Shown: positions 1 through 6,295, numbered from the stretch's first letter. The stretch is 7,620 nt of DNA from Desulfurococcales archaeon (GCA_026990885.1 JALXCO010000073.1:1-7620), one strand, 5' to 3'. Numbers and translations: made by a program. The notes: generated by a model not told the origin, from the letters alone.

Positions 1-448
1 TGTCGAGTATTGTTCCGGCAATCTGATCCAGATCTAGAGGCCTCACAACGTTCAGAAGCATTATGTATAGTGCGAAGACGATCAGCGATCCTAGAAAGAA
101 GGATCTGCCAGGATCGATATTCAAGGCTATCGACTCGGCATAGATGGATGCTGGATAGATCAGTATGAAGAGGGTAGCTAGATATATCATCTCTCTATAC
201 TTGATCCATCTATACTCCCTAGGCATTATAGTAGATAGATACTGGATAGACACATGCGCCAGCAAGCCAGCCACGGCAGATATAACCAGCTGGCTGAACC
301 CGAATACTATAGAGATAACTATAATCAGGTAATAGGATATAGGTATGTAGTCGCTAGATCTAGCTACAGACAAAACAACAAATAAAGCAACAACTATAGA
401 GGTAGAGGCGACAGCCAGCAGGTTCGCACCTATCGATATGGAGAACAC
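1..448 (-). CDS. Polytopic membrane protein downstream of DUF58, 3' end outside window (partial)
   Basis: The minus-strand frame stays open from 538 to the window edge and encodes a strongly hydrophobic protein with about four or five predicted membrane segments. Recognisable stretches are LALYIVFSISIGANLLAV, ISYYLIIVISIVFGF, MIYLATLFILIYPASI and SLIVFALYIMLLNVV, joined by short polar loops such as MPREYRWIKYRE. I do not recognise a family. It follows the DUF58 gene on the same strand and is presumably the next member of the MoxR operon, so it may be a membrane partner of that complex. The start is uncertain. GTG at 448 is the first conventional start codon after the in-frame TGA at 539-541, but it would cut into the first hydrophobic segment, and sensible coding sequence (KGIGRPSIYTVSILASS) lies upstream of it, overlapping the end of DUF58. 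No Shine-Dalgarno precedes 448. Confidence 0.7.
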   Translation of the reverse strand, partial: MFSISIGANLLAVASTSIVVALFVVLSVARSSDYIPISYYLIIVISIVFGFSQLVISAVAGLLAHVSIQYLSTIMPREYRWIKYREMIYLATLFILIYPASIYAESIALNIDPGRSFFLGSLIVFALYIMLLNVVRPLDLDQIAGTILD

Positions 449-504
449 TATATATAGGGCTAGGGACGAGGCAAGAATAGAGACCGTATAAATCGATGGC
501 CTTC

Positions 505-1731
505 CTATCCCCTTAGAAAGGAGCCATGAACTAATATCTCACCACCCAATCTCCCAATCATATCCACTATCTCAAAAAGATCTATATTCCTAGATAGGTT
601 AGCGGTGAAGCCGCTATACGGCATAACCACGTAGGGCCTAATACCGATCATATTGAACGTCTCATTAACCTCCCTGGGATCAGCCCTAACGATGCTGAAT
701 GGCGTGGTGACCACTATATATATGTCGTATCTAGAGCCCTCGGAAACAAGGGATCTAGCATACCTATACAGGAGCGATGGAGTTTCACACCCGCCTAGAT
801 ACGGTATATTGATGTACAGGTTATAGATCTTCTCCTTAGACCTTGGAGATATACCCTGAATAAACCTGACTGTGTGCTCCTCACATACCACACAGTCTAT
901 CGAGCTATAGTTGCTTAGAATATACTCGATAACGTCTCTTGAGAGCCTCAGCAGATCTTCCATAAGCGTGGATCCATCAACCCTGATCCCCCAGAGATCT
1001 CTATGGGAATCAATTATGAGGAGGGTCCTTGTATACGACTCCCCATAGTCCTCGCGAACCATAAGCCTGGAGGTCCTTGCATAGATCTTCCACAGGATCT
1101 TTCTAAAATCATCACCAGAAACATAGTCCCTGATATTATAGATGTCGTAGCTCCCCCTAAGAGATCTACCCCTAACAACAATACCCGAAACCCTGCTAAC
1201 AGTCCCCATCTCAGGAGGCTCCAGAAGCCTTCTAGGAGAGGCAACGATAAAGTCGTAGGCCTTATATATGTTCTCCTTATAGAAGAAGCCGAACGGATCC
1301 CTAACCCTAACATCTATATCCCCAAACTCATGCCTCCCAGGATGAAGAGCTTTAACCACATACCTGAACTCAACACTCGACTCCGGAGGGATACCAACAA
1401 CACCCCTGCTAGCCCCCTTAACCACCCTGCATCCGGCAGGGGTGGAATCCATGATCTCTACGCTATAGAGGAACTCGTCAGACAGATTGGTCGCCCTCAA
1501 AATAACCTCGATCTCACCACCCTCCTCAATATATCTAGACCCCAGCACCCTCTCAATGCGCAGAGTGGATTCATCTATATCCACACCCTCCAAAACACCT
1601 CTCTCACGATAGAGAATAACCAGGATAGTGAGTGCAGCAGCAAGCACGAGGAGGGACTCCAAGAATAGGGAGTATAGAATGAGTAGGAGGGACGAGGCGA
1701 AAACAACAGTTCCGGTGAGGGAAACCCTCAT
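505..1731 (-). CDS. DUF58 family membrane-anchored protein of a MoxR operon
   Basis: A 408-residue protein. Residues 5-41 form two closely spaced hydrophobic segments, or one hairpin. Residues 55-165 are a beta-rich region like the Ig-like part of DUF58 proteins (PGRHEFGDIDVRVRDPFGFF at 131-150). The diagnostic DUF58 signature follows at 200-228: IRDYVSGDDFRKILWKIYAR then LMVRED, matching the family pattern of a Y-x-x-GDD-x-R-x-I-x-W core, an ART/S segment and LMVRE. The C-terminal part resembles a von Willebrand A-like fold starting at LLIIDSHRDLWG (237-248). Its metal-site motif is poorly conserved, with DSHRD in place of a typical DxSxS. The ATG start forms a 4-bp ATGA overlap with the MoxR stop, and GAGGT sits 3 nt upstream, so translation is probably coupled. 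Family knowledge: DUF58 proteins are regular partners of MoxR ATPases; the biochemical role is unknown. Confidence 0.93.
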   Translation of the reverse strand: MRVSLTGTVVFASSLLLILYSLFLESLLVLAAALTILVILYRERGVLEGVDIDESTLRIERVLGSRYIEEGGEIEVILRATNLSDEFLYSVEIMDSTPAGCRVVKGASRGVVGIPPESSVEFRYVVKALHPGRHEFGDIDVRVRDPFGFFYKENIYKAYDFIVASPRRLLEPPEMGTVSRVSGIVVRGRSLRGSYDIYNIRDYVSGDDFRKILWKIYARTSRLMVREDYGESYTRTLLIIDSHRDLWGIRVDGSTLMEDLLRLSRDVIEYILSNYSSIDCVVCEEHTVRFIQGISPRSKEKIYNLYINIPYLGGCETPSLLYRYARSLVSEGSRYDIYIVVTTPFSIVRADPREVNETFNMIGIRPYVVMPYSGFTANLSRNIDLFEIVDMIGRLGGEILVHGSFLRG

Positions 1732-2681
1732 GGAACCTCAACACTGGATAGCGCGTCAGATACTACCCGATCCACACTCACGCCCGTTAATCTAGCCTCG
1801 CCCTTGAGGAAGACTCTATGGATCAGTGCTGAATGAGCAACATACTTTATATCGTCTGGAATAACGTAGTCCCTCCCATTAATCAGGGCTATGCTCCTAG
1901 CCAGGTAGTAGATGGCTATAGCGCCGCGTGGCGAGGGGCCCAGCCTAACGTACTGGCTATTCCTTATAGCCTGTATAAGCATAGCTATATACTTCAGAAT
2001 GTTCTCCTCAACCCTAACCCTCTTAACAAGCTCCATAGCCTCAAGCACCGTTTTAGCCGACGCCACAGCGTCTATCCTCATGTCCATTATGCGATCTATC
2101 CTCTTCAGGATCTCAACAGTCTCAAAGATATCCGGATAGCCGATAGTTATCTTAGCGAGAAACCTATCTACCTGGGCCTCAGGAAGAGGAAACGTACCCT
2201 CCACCTCAACAGGATTCATTGTGGCTATAACTATGAAGGGCCTCTCAAGCCTATAGGTCACCCCCTCAACAGTCACCTGCCTCTCCTGCATAGCCTCAAG
2301 CAGAGCGCTCTGTGTTTTCGGGGGAGCCCTATTGATTTCGTCCACGAAAAGAATATTGGTGAATATAGGTCCCCTGACGAATTTAAACTCCTTCTTAACC
2401 GGATCGAATATATTGGTCCCTATAAAGTCGCTTGGAAGAAGATCGGGAGTCGCCTGAACCCTCTTGAAATCGAGCTCAAGAGACAGCGCTATAGACCTGG
2501 CTATCAGCGTTTTAGCGACCCCGGGGACCCCCTCAATAAGTATGTGGCCATCAGCAAGCATCGACGCTAGAATCAGCTCGATCTCTTTCCTCTTACCAAC
2601 AACCACCTTGGAGACGTTATCTATTATTCTTGTGAATAGATCCTTGAACATCTCTAGCTTTTCTTCAGATATCTTCTCCAC
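1728..2681 (-). CDS. MoxR family AAA+ ATPase
   Basis: A 317-residue AAA+ ATPase of the MoxR family, full length for the group. It has Walker A GVPGVAKT (51-58), Walker B LFVDEINRAPP (111-121), an ATMNP sensor-1 region (153-157), the EAQVDRF segment with the likely arginine finger R173, and the sensor-2 region GPSPRG (248-253). An AAA lid domain fills the C-terminus. It is expected to be cytoplasmic and to remodel or help assemble protein complexes using ATP. The neighbouring DUF58, DUF4350 and DUF4129 genes are the usual MoxR partners and the probable targets or scaffold. The start is GTG at 2681. GAGGTG lies 7 nt upstream, and the gene begins 28 bp inside the end of the DUF4350 gene, which points to co-translation. 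All catalytic motifs are intact. No classical VWA-domain partner is seen in the window, but the operon continues beyond position 1. Confidence 0.97.
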   Translation of the reverse strand: MEKISEEKLEMFKDLFTRIIDNVSKVVVGKRKEIELILASMLADGHILIEGVPGVAKTLIARSIALSLELDFKRVQATPDLLPSDFIGTNIFDPVKKEFKFVRGPIFTNILFVDEINRAPPKTQSALLEAMQERQVTVEGVTYRLERPFIVIATMNPVEVEGTFPLPEAQVDRFLAKITIGYPDIFETVEILKRIDRIMDMRIDAVASAKTVLEAMELVKRVRVEENILKYIAMLIQAIRNSQYVRLGPSPRGAIAIYYLARSIALINGRDYVIPDDIKYVAHSALIHRVFLKGEARLTGVSVDRVVSDALSSVEVP

Positions 2682-3607
2682 CTCTCAACACCTCTCTCAA
2701 TAGATCTGATCTGGTCACGTATATCGAGCTTGCCGCCTCTCCTCAAACCTACTATACGTTCAATGCTAAGGGGATTAATATAGTAGGCTATAAACACCAG
2801 CGAAACTATCGATACTATAAGGGCTTTTATAAAGAGATCGCTAGCGAGAACACGATCAACCATAAGCTTAGATACAGCAATAAAGAGCATAAGGCCAGAA
2901 AGAAGCCACCTCGTATGTAGATACACATAGCTCCTGCCACCCTCAAAAACCAGTAGCCCTCTACCGCCAGATATATCCCTCAAGAGGGATAAGTGGAGCT
3001 CCATAATATCGCCAACATTACTATTTATAAACAGGCTCGAATCGGAAAATACATAGAGAACCCCGTCGCCAACACGGATCGAAACCCCCAACGGATAGAT
3101 CCCGTAGCTACATACAACATCGTATTCAAACCCCCTCCTCTCGATAAATCTAACGGTGGAATATATATTGAAGACCACTGAGTAGGACTCATTGTTGATC
3201 CTGCACGAAACAACCCTAACATCCCTCTCTATACCAGATACAGCGATCCCATAGTACTCAAGCAGGGAATTAACGGTACCAACCTCATCAAGAACAACAG
3301 CTATACCGCCCCTAGCTATCCATCTAGCCAGAACCTCACTAAACCTAGGATCCACAGGCTCATCCGGGCTAGCTACAATAAGCAACCACCTATCGCTCCT
3401 ATAATCAACGATGTCTCTAAGATCGAAAACAACCTCTACACCCGGGAACTCCCTCCTTACCAGCGAATAAAACTCCGAATAACCACCGCTGCCAGGATTA
3501 TATATGGATGGCGGATCATACCTGTACAGCAGTGGAATAGCGAGATCTTTACTACCGACAACAATAAGGAAAAGAATAGCTAAAGCCACAACAACAGAGA
3601 TCCTCAA
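2654..3607 (-). CDS. DUF4350-type membrane protein of the MoxR operon
   Basis: A 317-residue protein with an N-terminal hydrophobic segment (about 4-19, signal anchor), a long extracytoplasmic domain (about 25-232), and two C-terminal membrane segments (about 234-250 and 257-279) followed by a basic cytoplasmic tail (RRGGKLDIR to the end). The domain has DUF4350 traits: the SIYNPGSGGYSEFYSLV start (34-50), the strand-turn unit WLLIVASPDEPVDPRFSEVL (74-93) followed by a GG-containing GIAVVLDEVG (101-110), and near its end GVLYVFSDSSLFINSNVG (182-199), like the late G-x-G-x-V-x-V-x-SD-x-x-x-x-x-N motif of the family. The start is TTG at 3607, overlapping the previous stop as TTGA, with GGAGGT 7 nt upstream. 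Role: an outward-facing partner of the MoxR/DUF58 complex, inferred from context; no enzymatic activity is evident. Confidence 0.85.
   Translation of the reverse strand: MRISVVVALAILFLIVVGSKDLAIPLLYRYDPPSIYNPGSGGYSEFYSLVRREFPGVEVVFDLRDIVDYRSDRWLLIVASPDEPVDPRFSEVLARWIARGGIAVVLDEVGTVNSLLEYYGIAVSGIERDVRVVSCRINNESYSVVFNIYSTVRFIERRGFEYDVVCSYGIYPLGVSIRVGDGVLYVFSDSSLFINSNVGDIMELHLSLLRDISGGRGLLVFEGGRSYVYLHTRWLLSGLMLFIAVSKLMVDRVLASDLFIKALIVSIVSLVFIAYYINPLSIERIVGLRRGGKLDIRDQIRSIERGVERWRRYLKKS
2689..2694 (-). promoter_or_regulatory. Ribosome binding site deciding the GTG start of MoxR
   Basis: The hexamer GAGGTG is complementary to the archaeal 16S 3' end and ends 7 nt before GTG 2681. It lies inside the coding sequence of the upstream DUF4350 gene. 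It supports the GTG start despite the 28-bp overlap. Confidence 0.75.
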
Positions 3608-4143
3608 CCCACCAACCTCCTCAGCAATTCAACGAGACTGCGGGCCTTCTCAATGTTTCTATCGCCATAAACTATATCTTCATACAGCCTGATATGATCC
3701 GTAGACAACCCGGCTAGATACCTAGAAACCTCCCTAGCTGTACAGTGGACACACCTATTCCTCTTGCGAACCAGCAGCATGAGGTCCCTTAAAACCCTCT
3801 TTACACCCTCATAGCTATAAGCCAAGCCATCATCTCGGGAGCCTCGTTCAGTAATGCTCCTATAGCTATATATAGGTCTAGACACAGACCCTGCTGCCCT
3901 AGAAACAGATATAGTGAATATGATGAGTAAGGCGACGAGAAAAACGATCAACACAGCAACCAGAACGAGGAAAGGATCGTACTCCACCCCGCCGGGCTGA
4001 CTAACTGTTTCATCCTCACCTACACCAAAGCCCCCACGCCTCCTAGCAGTTAGAAGCGATGAGTTGAGTATAAACTCCTCCCTAACTATAGTGTATCTAG
4101 ATGGTATAGGTGTTTCACTCAAAGCTATCCATATCAATATCAA
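3604..4143 (-). CDS. DUF4129-type single-pass membrane protein (N-terminus possibly broken by a TAG)
   Basis: A 179-residue protein as read from TTG 4143. A short N-terminal hydrophobic stretch (ILIWIALS) is followed by about 45 polar residues, one strong membrane segment (57-80, LVLVAVLIVFLVALLIIFTISV) and a cytoplasmic helical domain (about 108-179). The last resembles the C-terminal DUF4129 domain: SYEGVKRVLRDLML, then an AREVSRYLAGL segment equivalent to the family's T-x-R-E-x-x-x-x-L, then LYEDIVYGDRNIEKARSLVELLRRL. A CVHC motif (131-134) sits directly before the ARE motif. The position, next to DUF4350 and MoxR, fits this assignment. The start is doubtful. TTG 4143 lacks a Shine-Dalgarno, whereas an ATG with one at 4179 is in the same frame but separated by TAG 4147-4149; reading through would give a convincing signal peptide. 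Translation from another TTG (4137 or 4122) is also possible. Confidence 0.75.
   Translation of the reverse strand: MILIWIALSETPIPSRYTIVREEFILNSSLLTARRRGGFGVGEDETVSQPGGVEYDPFLVLVAVLIVFLVALLIIFTISVSRAAGSVSRPIYSYRSITERGSRDDGLAYSYEGVKRVLRDLMLLVRKRNRCVHCTAREVSRYLAGLSTDHIRLYEDIVYGDRNIEKARSLVELLRRLVG
3615..3620 (-). promoter_or_regulatory. Ribosome binding site deciding the TTG start of the DUF4350 gene
   Basis: GGAGGT ends 7 nt before TTG 3607 and lies within the last codons of the DUF4129-type gene. The strong match and correct spacing support an unusual TTG start that shares two bases with the upstream TGA. Confidence 0.75.
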
Positions 4144-4146
4144 TAT

Positions 4147-4179
4147 CTAGAGAGCATATAATTGTTTCACAGATCGCAT
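4147..4179 (-). other. Ten-codon ATG frame ending in TAG, in frame with the DUF4129 gene
   Basis: Directly after the MFS stop (TGA 4180-4182), ATG 4177-4179 opens MRSVKQLYAL and meets TAG at 4147-4149. The same frame then continues as ILILIWIALSETPIPS of the DUF4129 protein. GAGGT at 4187-4191 is 7 nt upstream of the ATG, the same geometry as other starts in this operon. It could be the original 5' end of the gene split by a nonsense change, a sequence error, a readthrough site, or a short leader peptide used for re-initiation. Confidence 0.6.
4153..4163 (-). promoter_or_regulatory. Possible internal TATA element before the DUF4129 gene
   Basis: On the minus strand the 36-nt gap after the MFS gene contains an AT-rich CAATTATATGC, about 20-25 nt before the TTG codons at 4143 and 4137. 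It could give a separate, nearly leaderless transcript for the MoxR module. The box is ordinary for this AT-rich sequence, so support is weak. Confidence 0.3.
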
Positions 4180-5511
4180 TCACACAACCTCATCAACAGA
4201 CCTGCTAGCCGTCTCTATGCCCCTAACCCGCCAGGCAAGAGCCGCTAGAAGGCCCACACCCCATAGAGCTGTTGCGATAGCCAGGAATAGCGGTGCGGAT
4301 ATGTATATGGCTATATAGAGTATAGCGAAGCTGGAGAGCCCAGATAACGTATTTATTAACCCAACCACAGACGCCCTAACGCCCGTTGGAAAGAGCTCAC
4401 CCTCCAAAACCACCAGGCTCCCCCAAGCCCACTCCGAAAACACCATGTTCACGAGAACAACAGCCAGAAACACGGGCAGGGATAGAGACAGCGTGTTGTG
4501 GATGAGCAATATCACTATAGATGTCGCCAATCCACCGGCAAAGGCTGCTGATAGAGATAGTCTTCTCGCCTTATCTATTAGCGGGGCCAGGATAAAAGCC
4601 CCGATGGACGCACCAGTATTGGCGGCCAATATGATGAGGGGTGCGGACTCTATGCCGTATTTGAAGCCCTGGGCGTAGGGGGTGTAGTAGGCAATCATTA
4701 TGTATGTGAGTAGCTGGGTGATCTGTGCGATAGCCAGTACCGCTACCCTGAAGCTGTATTTTCTGAGCGCATGGATCAATCCTGCGGAAGCCGGCCCAGG
4801 CTCAAGCCCACGATCCCCAATGCCCGAGCCTGATTCACTAATCGATCCAGGCTCAACCACAAGCAACCGCTTCAGCATGGCCCTAGCCTCACTAACCCTA
4901 CCCCTAACGATCAGCCATCTAGGCGATTCAGGGAGAAAGAAGCGCGTTAAAGCCACCAGAAAAATCATAGCTAAGGCACTAAGCAGTATAGCCCTAATCT
5001 GGAAGTCTATATCGTCTGAAATCCTCACAACAGCTAGAGATATAGCGGCTATAACCGCTGCACCAATATTCCAGAAGTTGGTGGTGAGCATCATAACCTT
5101 ACCCCTGTGCCTCGAGGGGGTTATCTCAGCCATAGCCGCGTACGACGCGCCGAACTCTCCGCCGATACCGAAGTTTATTAGAGACACAAGAATCGTTACC
5201 GCGACTATATCCCTATACAGCATGATCAGTAGAGCCGCGGAGAAAAGCTCTATAACTAGAGAGAGCAGAAATATGAATCTCCGCCCGTAGACATCGGCAA
5301 GCTTACCAAAAATAAGCGTACCCGCAACAAAGGCCAGACTGGATATTGAGGCTACCAGCAGGCCATACTCCCTTGGAACGATGAGGTAGAGTATTAGTGG
5401 AGCTATGGAGTAGAGAACCCCGTCCAGAAAGAAGTTCGCTGAGAAGATTGTAAAGTATCTCCAGTGTGTGGGACCCCACCTAGCCCTATCTAGTGCTTTC
5501 CCTATATCCAA
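4180..5511 (-). CDS. Major facilitator superfamily transporter (sugar/metabolite:H+ symporter type)
   Basis: A 443-residue transporter with about 12 hydrophobic segments, the usual MFS length. Motif A is GKLADVYGRR (69-78) in the first cytoplasmic loop. The sugar-porter-like signature PESPRWL, then RGRVSEA (194-208), follows TM6, and ELFPTGVRA (372-380) precedes TM11. GIGGEFGASYA (115-125) in TM4 is typical of the metabolite:H+ symporter and sugar-transporter branches. The central loop (217-245) is rich in S, G, E and P. The substrate cannot be read from the sequence; sugars, organic acids and aromatic acids are all possible. The start is TTG at 5511, the only choice because TAA lies two codons upstream, and AGGTGAT sits 6 nt before it. 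It has its own promoter and a candidate operator upstream. Its stop is 36 nt from the DUF4129 gene, so the MoxR module may be partly transcribed from this promoter. Confidence 0.93.
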   Translation of the reverse strand: MDIGKALDRARWGPTHWRYFTIFSANFFLDGVLYSIAPLILYLIVPREYGLLVASISSLAFVAGTLIFGKLADVYGRRFIFLLSLVIELFSAALLIMLYRDIVAVTILVSLINFGIGGEFGASYAAMAEITPSRHRGKVMMLTTNFWNIGAAVIAAISLAVVRISDDIDFQIRAILLSALAMIFLVALTRFFLPESPRWLIVRGRVSEARAMLKRLLVVEPGSISESGSGIGDRGLEPGPASAGLIHALRKYSFRVAVLAIAQITQLLTYIMIAYYTPYAQGFKYGIESAPLIILAANTGASIGAFILAPLIDKARRLSLSAAFAGGLATSIVILLIHNTLSLSLPVFLAVVLVNMVFSEWAWGSLVVLEGELFPTGVRASVVGLINTLSGLSSFAILYIAIYISAPLFLAIATALWGVGLLAALAWRVRGIETASRSVDEVV

Positions 5512-5517
5512 GGCTTA

Positions 5518-5524
5518 ATCACCT
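5518..5524 (-). promoter_or_regulatory. Ribosome binding site deciding the TTG start of the MFS gene
   Basis: AGGTGAT matches the archaeal anti-Shine-Dalgarno over seven bases and ends 6 nt before TTG 5511. It overlaps the proximal ACAGGT half-site, so a bound repressor or an mRNA hairpin could block it. Confidence 0.8.
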
Positions 5525-5544
5525 GTCTACAGGTTTTAACCTGT
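5521..5544. promoter_or_regulatory. Candidate operator: three ACAGGT half-sites before the MFS gene
   Basis: Plus-strand half-sites are ACCTGT (5521-5526), ACAGGT (5529-5534) and ACCTGT (5539-5544). They form two overlapping perfect interrupted palindromes: ACCTGT-CT-ACAGGT (5521-5534) and ACAGGTT-TT-AACCTGT (5529-5544). The set covers the predicted transcription start (about 25 nt after the TATA box at 5562-5569) and the Shine-Dalgarno. This position suits a repressor that controls the transporter, perhaps in response to its substrate. The regulator is not in the window. An RNA hairpin role is also possible. Confidence 0.6.
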
Positions 5545-5561
5545 CTAAATTCAATAGGTAA

Positions 5562-5569
5562 CTTATAAA
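5562..5569 (-). promoter_or_regulatory. TATA box of the MFS operon
   Basis: The minus strand reads TTTATAAG, a good archaeal TATA element. It would place the start of transcription near 5540 and give a leader of roughly 28 nt that holds the Shine-Dalgarno. It lies in the gap between two same-strand genes. Confidence 0.6.
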
Positions 5570-5598
5570 CATATATATAGGTAGCCTATATATATAGG
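5570..5598. repeat. Paired TATATATAGG elements upstream of the MFS promoter
   Basis: The plus strand has CATATATATAGG (5570-5581) and then a perfect 14-bp palindrome CCTATATATATAGG (5585-5598), so the ATATATATAGG core repeats about 16 bp apart, directly upstream of the TATA box at 5562-5569. They may be regulator sites, alternative TATA/BRE elements, or simple AT-rich promoter DNA. Confidence 0.45.
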
Positions 5599-5627
5599 TT
5601 TATAGAGCTAATAAATCGCTACCATAA

Positions 5628-5678
5628 TATAAAACAGTAATTTCAGCACCCAACAACAGTATTGGCGGTCAGCACCTA
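5628..5678 (-). terminator. Possible T-rich end of the MobA-like transcript with an imperfect direct repeat
   Basis: After the MobA-like stop region the minus strand carries GGTGCTGA twice, each followed by a TACTGTT element, about 30 nt apart, ending in a T-rich ACTGTTTTATATT. Archaeal terminators are often just short T runs, so this is a plausible but weak terminator. No stem-loop is evident. Confidence 0.25.
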
Positions 5679-6295
5679 ATATATTTATTATCCAGCAGGC
5701 GCTTCACCCTATCCAGATCCTCAGGCGTATCCACATCAACAACAACACCAGGATCCATAGTCTCCACATAAACAATCTCACCAATATACCTATCAAATAT
5801 AGCTCTAGCCCCCACATCCCCCGAGATATCTAGAAGATCCCTTTTAAGCCTCGAACTAACCAGCACAGGATTACCCCTGCTCCCCCTATACATGGGGATA
5901 ACGATCGCTTTCCCAGACGAGACGAAGACATCTATCAACTTACCGATGGTGGAGCCACACACGAGAGGCTGATCGCCAAGCATAAAGAGATACCCATCCA
6001 CATCCCCACAGGCCAATACACCAGCCTTAATCGAGGTGCTCAACCCCTCAAGGTAGTTCTCGTTGTATATGATCTCTAGGGAGGAACCATAGCCTTTAAG
6101 AGCATCTACAACCTCTCTATGGAAGTGTCCAGTAACAACGACTATTTTAGAGAGGTCGAGATCCAGAAGCCTCTCAACAACAAGAGCTATAATGGGCTTG
6201 CTGTCGAGCTTGATAAGAAGCTTGTTCCCTCCGAACCTGCTGCTTGCTCCCGCAGCGAGAACTATGGCGCATATATTCTTTCTATCTCTACTCAT
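5669..6295 (-). CDS. MobA/MocA-like nucleotidyltransferase (molybdenum cofactor type)
   Basis: A 208-residue protein of the NTP_transf_3 (MobA-like) family. The nucleotide-binding signature LAAGASSRFGGNKLL (13-27) holds the expected LAAGxSxRxGxxK. GDQP (107-110) is the family metal/nucleotide motif, RGNPVL (140-145) and GDVGARAIF (159-167) are conserved core motifs, and DVDTPEDL (187-194) is the classic C-terminal motif. The GNPV and GDxGAR motifs are closer to the cytidylyltransferase MocA than to the guanylyltransferase MobA. In that case it would join CTP to molybdopterin for enzymes of the xanthine dehydrogenase family, but no such enzyme is in the window and other nucleotide substrates are possible. 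The ATG start has no Shine-Dalgarno and follows a TATA-like element, so the mRNA is probably leaderless or nearly so. It appears to be a single-gene unit. Confidence 0.9.
   Translation of the reverse strand: MSRDRKNICAIVLAAGASSRFGGNKLLIKLDSKPIIALVVERLLDLDLSKIVVVTGHFHREVVDALKGYGSSLEIIYNENYLEGLSTSIKAGVLACGDVDGYLFMLGDQPLVCGSTIGKLIDVFVSSGKAIVIPMYRGSRGNPVLVSSRLKRDLLDISGDVGARAIFDRYIGEIVYVETMDPGVVVDVDTPEDLDRVKRLLDNKYIRC

Noticed and set aside
1003..1668. A 221-codon open frame on the plus strand opposite DUF58
   Set aside because: The product is full of low-complexity N, P and R, has no recognisable domain, and lies entirely antisense to a clear DUF58 gene. It is a codon-bias shadow.
1833..2570. 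A 245-codon open frame on the plus strand opposite MoxR
   Set aside because: It is antisense to all the conserved AAA+ motifs and gives no domain or start signal of its own.
4147..4149. Pyrrolysine encoded by TAG in the DUF4129 gene
   Set aside because: Known pyrrolysine use is in methanogens and some bacteria with pyl genes. Nothing here suggests a methanogen, several other genes end normally in TAG, and a simple nonsense change or error is more likely.
4700..5290. A 196-codon open frame on the plus strand opposite the MFS gene
   Set aside because: Its apparent hydrophobicity mirrors the membrane-protein codons of the opposite strand; the MFS motifs on the minus strand are decisive.
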